Shown here: positions 26,458 through 33,459 of the stretch, in pieces | Layout: the number at the start of each line of letters is the position of its first letter | Numbering within the stretch: position 1 is the stretch's first letter | NCBI RefSeq assembly: GCF_034263275.1 | Contig: NZ_CP139559.1 | Span: forward strand, 5,828,001 to 5,892,000 | Direction of reading: 5' to 3' | From: Mucilaginibacter sp. cycad4 | GTDB taxonomy: Bacteria; Bacteroidota; Bacteroidia; Sphingobacteriales; Sphingobacteriaceae | DNA: 64,000 bases | Position numbers and translations under genes: made by a program | Notes under the pieces: model-generated | What the model was told of the DNA's origin: nothing | Seen by the model: the letters and a program-made list of their open reading frames with translations, nothing else | The model's database searches: none

Positions 26458-26587
26458 AGTGATAAGTATTTAATAATCCTATAAGCAAAAGTAATATTTT
26501 ACAAGTTAACGTTTTAGCTTCAGAAATTAAGCAAAGTGACCTTTAAGGCAATTCTTAATAGTGAGAAGAAACATTATTTATTGTCTT

Positions 26588-26761
26588 ATGAAAGAGCTTT
26601 CTGATGAGGCTGCGGACCAATTGAAAGGCGGAGTCGCCCTCGGTTCCTGCGCCTACCAGGTCGTGTCATCCGCTGTTGTTGGTGGATTGTTTGGCGGAGC
26701 CGGGGCCATTATCGGCGCTATCGGTGCAGCGACAGGTCCGGGTTGCCTGGGAATCTGGTAA
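26588..26761 (+). CDS. GG-leader bacteriocin/RiPP-like precursor peptide
   Basis: From the ATG at 26588 the peptide is 57 residues. The 15-residue leader MKELSDEAADQLKGG ends in a double Gly, as cleaved by C39 peptidases. The 42-residue core is hydrophobic and glycine-zipper rich (VVGGLFGGAGAIIGAIGAA), with Cys at core positions 6 and 38 and Ser/Thr at 5, 12, 13 and 34. A GTG nine codons upstream is a weaker start. The core fits a membrane-active bacteriocin closed by a disulfide or a thioether. It is followed by a terminator, and a C39 protein and LanKC lie within 3 kb. Confidence 0.75.
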   Translation: MKELSDEAADQLKGGVALGSCAYQVVSSAVVGGLFGGAGAIIGAIGAATGPGCLGIW

Positions 26762-26767
26762 ACCCCA

Positions 26768-26795
26768 AAATGGCCGGGAGTCATCCCGGCCATTT
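26768..26795. terminator. bidirectional terminator overlapping rhomboid 3' end
   Basis: Perfect 12-base arms AAATGGCCGGGA (26768-26779) and TCCCGGCCATTT (26784-26795) with a 4-base loop. The minus-strand rhomboid stop codon lies at the loop, so one arm codes for the last residues of that protein while serving the convergent peptide gene. Confidence 0.8.
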
Positions 26796-27443
26796 AATGA
26801 TCCCCGGGCAAAAAATGAGTGTGCCAACGAGACCGCCTAAAGCTCCGAAAAAATGCAAGTCATGATTAAGCAACTCATTATTGCGTCGCTGTCTATAAAC
26901 CACAACCCCTATGATCACGATCAAACTAAAATAAAGGTTAGTGACATTGCCTACCACGGGCAAAGCAAAAGCAACCATGCCTGGTTGAAGAATTGTAAAT
27001 CCAAATAAACACCCCATTATACTTCCGGAAGCTCCTGCGCTTGAATAACCAAAATCTCTGCGGTTCCTAATTGTCGCGAAGACTGAAGCGAAAAGACAGC
27101 TAAAAATGTATATCGCAGAAAACCTGATGCTTCCAAACGAAAGCTTTCTGTTTAAATGTGTTTCCAGATTACCTCCATAAGTGAAAAGCATGGCCTCATT
27201 TAAGATCAAATGGAACAAGTTATGATGAACGAGATCCGATGTAAACAAACGATAATACTGTCTATCCCGGATAATACTTACGGGATGCAGGAATAGCCGA
27301 AAAACATATCCCCGGTTATGAAACCCAGCCAAGCTGATAACCAGAATAGCTGTTCCTAACACAAGGCAAACCGGGAAGTTCGATAAAAACCTGACTAAAG
27401 TCGCAAAACTCATATTAAACATATTATATTTTTCTATAACCAT
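26781..27443 (-). CDS. rhomboid-family intramembrane serine protease
   Basis: A 220-residue six-helix membrane protein. It shows HHNLFHLILNE (residues 73-83), the catalytic Ser in GASGS (139) and the partner His in HFFGALGG (197), all in the right helices for an active rhomboid. Such enzymes cut transmembrane segments of other proteins. Its place between the peptide precursor and the transport genes suggests peptide maturation, immunity or signalling, which is inference. ATGs at 27422 or 27413 are alternative starts. Confidence 0.88.
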   Translation of the reverse strand: MVIEKYNMFNMSFATLVRFLSNFPVCLVLGTAILVISLAGFHNRGYVFRLFLHPVSIIRDRQYYRLFTSDLVHHNLFHLILNEAMLFTYGGNLETHLNRKLSFGSIRFSAIYIFSCLFASVFATIRNRRDFGYSSAGASGSIMGCLFGFTILQPGMVAFALPVVGNVTNLYFSLIVIIGVVVYRQRRNNELLNHDLHFFGALGGLVGTLIFCPGIIKWPG

Positions 27444-27497
27444 AACTTATAATTTAGAAGCTGTGGTTATTGTACTTGGCCCGCAGATCGTAGAATT

Positions 27498-27518
27498 TTA
27501 CCTAAAATCTTTAGGTAA
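27498..27518. promoter_or_regulatory. inverted repeat touching the start codon at 27518
   Basis: TTACCTAAA (27498-27506) and TTTAGGTAA (27510-27518) are perfect 9-base arms with a 3-base spacer; the last base is the A of the ATG. As RNA it would hide the initiation region, and as DNA it could be an operator. No other ribosome-binding sequence is seen upstream. Confidence 0.5.
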
Positions 27519-28159
27519 TGATTTCGACAAAAACATCCATTGCTATCAGTTTGAGCGTCTATTTGGGGTTATCCCTTTTGTTGATTAGTATCACCAACCA
27601 TTACATCCTGACAATAAATTTCTTTGAAAACTCAAATGAGTTCTTATCCGGGATACCAGGTCAAGAGCAGGAAATATATAATAACCTTCAAAAATATCTA
27701 TATCTATCCAGTTGCATTTACAGCACATTTAAGATTGGACTAATTGCACTTGTCATCTATACAGGACTTTATCTGTCAAACCAGCAAACCTCATTTTCTA
27801 AAACATTCCTTATAACCCTGCGTTCGGAATTGATCTTTCTGATTCCGGCAGCAATCAAAATAATTTGGTTCAAATATTATTATCCGAGTGGCACACTTGC
27901 TGACTGGCACCGGGTATATATCTTCTCCGCGTTATCTTTTTTCGACGCCATTCCCGCCGATTGGTATTATCCGCTTCAAACTTTAAACGCTTTTGAGATT
28001 ATTTATTGGTTCATTCTGGCACGTGGCGTCCAACGGGTTACCCAGCTTAACTACGACAAATCGCTCCGGATCGTTGTTTGTAGCTATGTACCAGCACTAT
28101 TTGTCTGGATTGTATTTGTATCATTCTGCACGGTTGTTCTTTCACCGGGAAACGCCTAA
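27518..28159 (+). CDS. polytopic membrane protein of peptide locus
   Basis: A 213-residue protein with about five membrane helices (IAISLSVYLGLSLLLISI, FKIGLIALVIYTGLYL, LRSELIFLIPAAIKIIWF, and two near the C-terminus) and no motif I recognise. It lies 26 bases before the C39 gene, so it is the likely first gene of that transport unit and could be an immunity protein or transporter subunit. Role unknown. Confidence 0.7.
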   Translation: MISTKTSIAISLSVYLGLSLLLISITNHYILTINFFENSNEFLSGIPGQEQEIYNNLQKYLYLSSCIYSTFKIGLIALVIYTGLYLSNQQTSFSKTFLITLRSELIFLIPAAIKIIWFKYYYPSGTLADWHRVYIFSALSFFDAIPADWYYPLQTLNAFEIIYWFILARGVQRVTQLNYDKSLRIVVCSYVPALFVWIVFVSFCTVVLSPGNA

Positions 28160-28185
28160 ACTATTTGTTAACTTAATCTACCTGT

Positions 28186-29544
28186 ATGCTAAAAATCAGT
28201 ACCATCAAAAAGACTTTTGTCCGACAAACTCATGAAGATGATTGCGGCCTTGCCTGCTTGGCCATGATCCTGAACTATGCAGAAAAACGAGAGCTGGCCA
28301 AATCCCTTAAAGCTAACTCCCTGACCGCCGGGGCATTTTCCCTGTTGGACCTGAAGAACACAGCGCTTGAATGTGGGCTCATTGCAAGGTGTGTGGAACT
28401 GGATATCGGATTTTTGAGAAGTATAACAACGCCCTGCATCCTGCATACCGTTAATGAGATGGGCCTTGATCATTTCGAAGTATGCTACGGGAGTAGTAAA
28501 AAAGGGAACCACTTCAAATACCTGGTAGCAGACCCAGCTACTCAAGTTCATTTCATAGCCGAGCGCGATCTCGAAAAGAAATGGCAAACCAGGGCCACTT
28601 TGTGGTTTGACGGGCTTTCCCCCGATTTAAAAAACTTTGGAATTTCGCCGTCGAGAGTTTTAATTGATACCAGATTTTATCCGGTTGGAATGTTGATAGT
28701 TCTGCCATTCCTGAGCGTTTCCATCGCTGCGTTTGGCATTACTTTAACATGGCTGTTACAGCGTGGGCTCAGCAACTCGGAACTATTAAAAGGAAATATC
28801 TTAAATAGCCTTACCGTACTGTTACTCATCATCAGCGTCTTTAAGAGTGTGTTTACCTTTTTGCGGCAGTATATACTGATTAATATTAATTTAAGCGTCA
28901 ACGAAAAACTTTCGCAATCACTGGCAAGTCATTTAAATAGCAATTCTACCAATCTTGGTGGCCGAGCAGAATTTTTAGCTAGAATTTGGTTGGTCAGCAT
29001 TCAGAAAATACAAAATTCAGTTTCCGCATTTTTGGGTGTTATTGTTTCAGATGGCAGCATCTTACTGCTATTGCTATCCGGCGTCTTTTATCTTTTGCCG
29101 TTTGCTGGATTAGTCCTTAGTGCGTTACTCCTAATCTTGGGCATCCATATATTTAAATCGTTTCCAGAATCGTCCTACAACCAAAGCCGCCTACAACAAT
29201 TATCTGGTGCCAGCGAGCGATCGCTTATTAAACAAATCCAAAAAGTCGATCTGGATTTTACTTCATTTAAAAACCTGCACTGTAAAAACCTCGACGTAGC
29301 CAGGAAACTGGCTGTAAAGATTTCGAAATTACATCTCTTGTATGAATGTACAGGAACATTGGCTGTTGTGATCGTCTTTGCGCTTGCAGCACGGCAGTTG
29401 AATAAAGGTGAGCTGGATTACAATTCATTTATGCTGGTGGTTATCGAGGCTTACCTGATTGTCGCTCTGATTCCCAAAATATACAGTTCCGCCCAGCAAG
29501 TAGCTGAAGGAATTGAAGGCGCGGTGCAACTGCAAAATCAATAA
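28186..29544 (+). CDS. C39 peptidase fused to ABC-type membrane domain, no ATPase domain
   Basis: A 452-residue protein. Residues 1-140 are a C39 peptidase with an intact catalytic set: Gln 14 and Cys 20 (QTHEDDCGLACLAMIL), His 96 (DHFEVCYG) and Asp 116 (VADPA). Residues about 160-440 hold six membrane helices like a peptide-exporting ABC transporter. The frame ends at AVQLQNQ, just where the nucleotide-binding domain would begin, and the following 110 bases contain no Walker motifs. The peptidase would cut the double-Gly leader of the peptide at 26588. Energy for export must come from elsewhere, or the protein is a membrane-bound protease only. Confidence 0.85.
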   Translation: MLKISTIKKTFVRQTHEDDCGLACLAMILNYAEKRELAKSLKANSLTAGAFSLLDLKNTALECGLIARCVELDIGFLRSITTPCILHTVNEMGLDHFEVCYGSSKKGNHFKYLVADPATQVHFIAERDLEKKWQTRATLWFDGLSPDLKNFGISPSRVLIDTRFYPVGMLIVLPFLSVSIAAFGITLTWLLQRGLSNSELLKGNILNSLTVLLLIISVFKSVFTFLRQYILININLSVNEKLSQSLASHLNSNSTNLGGRAEFLARIWLVSIQKIQNSVSAFLGVIVSDGSILLLLLSGVFYLLPFAGLVLSALLLILGIHIFKSFPESSYNQSRLQQLSGASERSLIKQIQKVDLDFTSFKNLHCKNLDVARKLAVKISKLHLLYECTGTLAVVIVFALAARQLNKGELDYNSFMLVVIEAYLIVALIPKIYSSAQQVAEGIEGAVQLQNQ

Positions 29545-29654
29545 TCAATCTTCTTTATTAGCTCTTTTCAGGTTTGCCACTCGACAAGCAGTCTATTGTC
29601 ATGTCTATTTATTAACCGGTAACACATATTCACTACTAAAAAACATCAGTAACT

Positions 29655-30500
29655 ATGAATGAAATCTTTAAAAAGCTAAAGGGTGATCTGCTGGAACAAC
29701 TTTCGGATCTTGATGAAAAACTCCCACCTCTGGAACGCCTGAGCGCCACAAATCATATCGCCGCAAAAGCTATCAATACCATAAAAGAAACATTGAAAGA
29801 ACAGGAATTTGATAGCGAAGAAGATGAAATACAATTTTATAAATTTATCAACCCGGAAATACTGTCTCATCCGATTGAGGAAGGGATACGATATAATATT
29901 CTGATCAACGAGCCTATACACACTGTTGAGAACATCGTTAAGTACTATGAGGACGAGTTAAAAGTTATGCAAAGTTTTTTCAGGATGAACAATTTTCACT
30001 ACCAATATTTTAAAAACAATTTTGTGGAATTGGATAAAATATATTTTACTAACTACACGGGACCTCTTACGATTCCATTGCCGGAAGTTCCCTATCACAT
30101 TGGTTACAGATGTACACCAATGAGTTGTCTTTTTGCCCAGTTCATTGCCAATGAAAGAATTCAACATTTCATTTTGCAGCAAATTGCTAAAACGCGGCAT
30201 TGGGTACCTGGTTTCGCGGAAAATTTTCAAAGTGACGGATTTCCGGAGATTAAATGGACAGGGGATATTACGAATGTCGTTGAGCTTGCTTATGGCATTC
30301 ATCTTACAGGACAGATCAATAATGGCAACGCGAGCCTTAACCAAATTGTTCGCTGGCTCGAAAGGAGTTTAAAAATCAACATCGGCAATATTCAAAAGAA
30401 ATTCACGGAAATTGAAGGACGAAAACGTTTGAGCTTTACCCGATTTCTTGACCGGATGAAACAGGAAATCCTTAGGAAAATAGATTCCGATAACTCCTGA
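29655..30500 (+). CDS. rteC: RteC-like regulator of conjugative element
   Basis: A 281-residue protein with the RteC features: a FYKFINPEILSHPIEEGIRY block near residue 60 and a C-terminal WTGDITNVVELAYGIHLTG...INNG...IVRWLERSLKINIG segment with KRLSFTRFLDRMKQE. In CTnDOT, RteC activates excision of the element. Here it marks the border to the conjugation module and is followed by a strong terminator. The symbol is by family; the function is inferred from it. Confidence 0.82.
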   Translation: MNEIFKKLKGDLLEQLSDLDEKLPPLERLSATNHIAAKAINTIKETLKEQEFDSEEDEIQFYKFINPEILSHPIEEGIRYNILINEPIHTVENIVKYYEDELKVMQSFFRMNNFHYQYFKNNFVELDKIYFTNYTGPLTIPLPEVPYHIGYRCTPMSCLFAQFIANERIQHFILQQIAKTRHWVPGFAENFQSDGFPEIKWTGDITNVVELAYGIHLTGQINNGNASLNQIVRWLERSLKINIGNIQKKFTEIEGRKRLSFTRFLDRMKQEILRKIDSDNS

Positions 30501-30549
30501 TATTCGTTTTTTGAACAGTAGTCAACATTGTTTTTTTACATACATTTTC

Positions 30550-30571
30550 AAGGCGGGGAAACCCGCCTTTT
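30550..30571 (+). terminator. terminator after RteC gene
   Basis: AAGGCGGG (30550-30557), GAAA loop, CCCGCCTT (30562-30569) and a short T run, 50 bases after the RteC-like stop. Confidence 0.8.
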
Positions 30572-31174
30572 GTATTTGGGTATTTTTACAGTATTTATCG
30601 TCTAATATTTATTTGTCAGTACTACCGTAAAACTACTGAAGAAAATAAGTCATTTATTTCCTTCGCGCGTGATCTCCCAAAATAGCTACAATCTGCTATA
30701 CATTCCCCGGAATGATTACGATTTGTCCCCTCAAAAAAATCTCTCGGTAGTACCGGAAAGCTACCGAAGTACCTGTTTTTATAAGCCCCAATTTTGATCC
30801 TGTTGACACTCAGCAACGCTGCCGGATAGCCACAATAGCAGGTGAATTAAGTGCACTGAAAAGGTGATTTGAATCCTGCACACGACTACCGGCAGCATGA
30901 GCAACATTGGATCTTTGACATCTGGGGACGAAGCATTATCCTGTTAGCACCAGGAAATTTTGCGAAGGAGAGATCATATCAATCTGAAAGCGCATTGGCA
31001 GGCCCATAGCCCGGTTTGTAGAAACCGACGTGATTAGTCCCGAACACATATACCGGCAGAAATGAATTATCGGGTTCGATACCCGCTGCCGGTACCGAGA
31101 ACTGCCCAGTTCTGTAATTGTCCAATTCGGCATTGCCGGAAACCTGTCTATTGTTTCACTAAAATCTATTTACT
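30572..31174. other. gene-free region with several hairpins
   Basis: No credible open frame. The region holds repeated TACCG/CGGTA words (30751-30779), a tRNA-T-arm-like hairpin (31051-31094), and two small perfect hairpins AGAACTG/CAGTTCT and AATTG/CAATT within 31098-31126. It could contain the origin or control region of the element; no integrase or attachment core could be identified. Confidence 0.4.
31051..31094. repeat. tRNA-like acceptor/T-arm hairpin
   Basis: TACCGGCAG (31051-31059) pairs perfectly with CTGCCGGTA (31086-31094). Inside, CGGGTTCGATACCCG (31071-31085) forms a T-arm-like hairpin with the consensus GGTTCGAtaCC. No D arm or anticodon arm exists, so it is not a complete tRNA gene. 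It may be the 3' part of a tRNA kept as an attachment site, or a coincidence. Confidence 0.4.
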
Positions 31175-32131
31175 ATGTCTATACTTTTAGCTGCCAAAGC
31201 GCTTAAAGAAAATGTTTCCATTATCGATTTGCTTTCCCGGCTGGGATATGAACCTGTTAAAAAAAGCGGCAGGGAAAAGTTCTATATCAGCATGATCCGG
31301 GATGATGACACGAACCCCTCATTCACCGTAAACGATGAACTTGGTGTCTGGTTCGATCACGGTATCCGTAAAGGCGGAAATATTATTGATCTAGGCCTGG
31401 CCTATTGGAAAAATCTAGGTTTCCGGGAAGTAGTTGAAAAGCTAACCGCCGTCGCTGATGGACAATATCTTGGTCTACCGCCTGTAGAGAAAATCTCAAG
31501 GCCACGATTACCGGTCAAGCTACCGCATTATATTGTCCTCGAAACGAAGCCATTGGGAACACACCCGGCAATCACGGAATATCTCCGGGGAAGAGGGCTT
31601 TTCGACGTTGGCAAAAAGTTCCTATCCGAGATCTACTACTATGTGGAAAATGATACTGGTGCCCGTAAACATTTCTTTTCTGCCGGTTGGCAAAATGAAA
31701 ATAATGGCTGGGAGGTTCGCAACAAATACTTTAAAGGCTGTATTGGCCCTCAGGGCATCACTTTCATCAAAGGGAATGACAAAAAGGTCGCAATTTTTGA
31801 AGGATACTTAAATTTCCTGAGCTGGCGTACTGAAAATTTATCGCTGGACCACAGCATTATCGTGCTGAATTCAGTCACCGCCCTTAAAGCAGGCATTGGT
31901 AAGGCCAAAGCATTTTCTTCAATCGACGTGTACTTCGACCGGGACAAGGCCGGTTTTCTGGCCACTAAAGAGTTTATTTATGCGCTTCCGTACGCTACTG
32001 ATCGATCACCTCTCTACGATGGCTTCAATGACTACAACGATAAAATAAAAGCGAAATTTAAAGCCATCTCCGCTGATGAAAAAGCTCACAAGAATATCTT
32101 TTCAGACCTGAAAGTTCCTTTTGAACGATAA
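31175..32131 (+). CDS. Toprim primase-like protein of conjugative element
   Basis: A 318-residue protein resembling the DnaG/TraP primases of Bacteroidetes elements. The N-terminal CHC2-like part (VSIIDLLSRLGYEP, DDDTNPSFTVNDELGVWFDH, GGNIIDL) has lost the zinc-binding Cys/His residues. The Toprim part keeps VAIFEGYLNF (about residue 204) and VYFDRDKAG (about 251), the metal-binding Glu and Asp. Probably primes replication of the transferred strand. Start fits the conserved N-terminus. Confidence 0.82.
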   Translation: MSILLAAKALKENVSIIDLLSRLGYEPVKKSGREKFYISMIRDDDTNPSFTVNDELGVWFDHGIRKGGNIIDLGLAYWKNLGFREVVEKLTAVADGQYLGLPPVEKISRPRLPVKLPHYIVLETKPLGTHPAITEYLRGRGLFDVGKKFLSEIYYYVENDTGARKHFFSAGWQNENNGWEVRNKYFKGCIGPQGITFIKGNDKKVAIFEGYLNFLSWRTENLSLDHSIIVLNSVTALKAGIGKAKAFSSIDVYFDRDKAGFLATKEFIYALPYATDRSPLYDGFNDYNDKIKAKFKAISADEKAHKNIFSDLKVPFER

Positions 32132-32262
32132 GAATACATCTGGGAGAGCGGCGCTCAAAAGATCGATTAAAATACTCGGGGTGACATGACACATCACGGT
32201 TCGCCGGTCGGGAATCCAAAGGTATAATCGATCTGTAAAGCGCAAAAGCATTACCCAAAATT

Positions 32263-32325
32263 CCGTTGATTCCTCAACGGCAAGATGTCTTTTTGTGTCA
32301 CAAAAAGTAATCTTGCCCTCCGGGG
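32263..32325. other. candidate origin of transfer (oriT)
   Basis: A hairpin CCGTTGA/TCAACGG (32263-32269, 32274-32280) is followed by a 19-base inverted repeat (32279-32297 and 32299-32317, two mismatches, 1-base loop) and then CCTCCGGGGG. The cluster is 30-90 bases before the relaxosome gene. Hairpins next to mob genes are typical of oriT; the nick site is not identified. Confidence 0.55.
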
Positions 32326-32355
32326 GACTTTGCAAAACTCGCAACTCGTTTTTTT

Positions 32356-32766
32356 ATGGTTGACCGAAAACAGAAAACGGGGAGACCCAAATCAGATGGG
32401 AATAAACGTCATAAATTTCATAACGTAAGATTTACCGAAGATGAATTTAAAAACTTCGAGAATTTGGCGAAGGAACTTAATTTATCCAAAACCGAGCTAA
32501 TCCGAATTAGGGTTCTGGAAAATGCCAAAAACTTAGTCACTAACTCGCGGGAGCTCCTTAATTACCTGGATGGAATCGGGTCAGAAATGGGCCGCATAGG
32601 CAATAACATCAACCAGTTGGCCAGGCATGCAAATGTGCTTAAATTACAGGGCACTCTCCACCCGACCGTTGTTAAGCATTTTGAAACCCTTTTGGATGAT
32701 TACATAAAAATTCAGCGGCAACTCGAAATATCACTTCGAAAGATAATTCGCCTGATGGGCAAATAA
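32356..32766 (+). CDS. mobilization relaxosome protein (MobA/MobC-like)
   Basis: A 136-residue basic protein. The ribbon-helix-helix-like N-terminus (VRFTEDEFKNFENLAKELNL) is followed by the signature IGSEMGRIGNNINQLARHAN of relaxosome accessory proteins (MobC in plasmid naming, MobA in CTnDOT naming). It binds oriT and assists the relaxase. In related elements the relaxase gene follows directly; here an IS element and a repeat tract separate them. Confidence 0.85.
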   Translation: MVDRKQKTGRPKSDGNKRHKFHNVRFTEDEFKNFENLAKELNLSKTELIRIRVLENAKNLVTNSRELLNYLDGIGSEMGRIGNNINQLARHANVLKLQGTLHPTVVKHFETLLDDYIKIQRQLEISLRKIIRLMGK

Positions 32767-33036
32767 TAGCATAATAGATCAGGCCATCCGAATACCAGAT
32801 GATCTGTGTAACCATGTATCAGTATATCGGCATAATCGATGGGCGTGCATACATAGATACTCAGTTATATGGATTGGTCGGTATAGAGATCTCCGGTTAC
32901 ACAGATAGGTTGATCTGACTATATAGCGCTGTAACGATCTGCCACTCTCCGGGTATGCAGTTACATTGATCCATAAATACATGGTAACGCTGTTACATTG
33001 CTCCAGAGCTATGCAATTATTCGATTATAAAGATCT
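32767..33036. repeat. degenerate iteron-like tract, interrupted by IS
   Basis: No gene. Imperfect words of the form GTTACAnnGATC recur (GTAACCATGTATC, GGTTACACAGATA, GTAACGATC, GTTACATTGATC, GTTACATTGCTC) at irregular 20-40 base spacing. Similar words (GCTACACAG, ACATACAGATACACCGTTACT) resume at 34570-34610 beyond the IS, so the tract was one block before insertion. Possibly bound by relaxosome proteins or part of the relaxase promoter. Confidence 0.45.
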
Positions 33037-33090
33037 TGTCTTGTCCTGAAATAGGTTTACAGTTTTGAGTGATTTTAAAGTATTAAAACC

Positions 33091-33459
33091 ATGAAAATTG
33101 TAAAGCGCTATTCGGACGATTTCAAGCGTGAAGTGGCCGAACTCTATTTAACATCCGACCTTACCCAACAGCAAATTGCAGACAAATTTGGTATCCCAGG
33201 ACATGCCTCAATCCAACAATGGGTTCGTAAATTTGGAGGAGAATTCAGAACACCCGTTATGGATAATCCACCAAAAAAACCTAAATCGGAATTACCGGAC
33301 ACGGCCGAAGGTATGGCTCGGCGTATTCTGGAACTGGAAGCAGCCCTCGAAAGAGAGCGCCTGACGAATTTGGCTACAAACAAGATGATTGATATTGCTG
33401 AACGCGATCTTAACATCTCCATCAGAAAAAAGTCTGGAGCCAAACAGTCAAAGAAGTAA
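33091..33459 (+). CDS. IS3-family transposase OrfA
   Basis: A 122-residue DNA-binding subunit: helix-turn-helix (YSDDFKREVAELYLTSDLTQ, QIADKFGIPGHASIQQWVRK) and a C-terminal leucine-zipper-like helix (ARRILELEAALERERLTNLA). It binds the IS ends. Near its 3' end an A AAA AAG heptamer sits in the right phase for -1 frameshifting into orfB. Confidence 0.9.
   Translation: MKIVKRYSDDFKREVAELYLTSDLTQQQIADKFGIPGHASIQQWVRKFGGEFRTPVMDNPPKKPKSELPDTAEGMARRILELEAALERERLTNLATNKMIDIAERDLNISIRKKSGAKQSKK
33426..33432 (+). other. programmed -1 frameshift site
   Basis: AAAAAAG is positioned as A_AAA_AAG in the OrfA frame (Arg-Lys-Lys codons). Slipping back one base enters the OrfB frame at GTC TGG AGC, giving a continuous OrfAB reading through VWSQTVKEVKEQCPEL into the integrase core. 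This is the classical IS3-family arrangement. Confidence 0.85.

Noticed and set aside
26561..26587. GTG start for the GG-leader peptide
   Set aside because: It adds nine residues unlike a leader; the ATG at 26588 gives a typical 15-residue double-Gly leader.
29545..29654. Frameshifted ATPase domain of the C39 transporter
   Set aside because: Only 110 bases lie before the RteC-like gene and they contain no Walker or signature motif in any frame.
31051..31094. A real tRNA gene
   Set aside because: Only an acceptor-like stem and T-arm-like hairpin are present; no D or anticodon arm fits within tRNA length.
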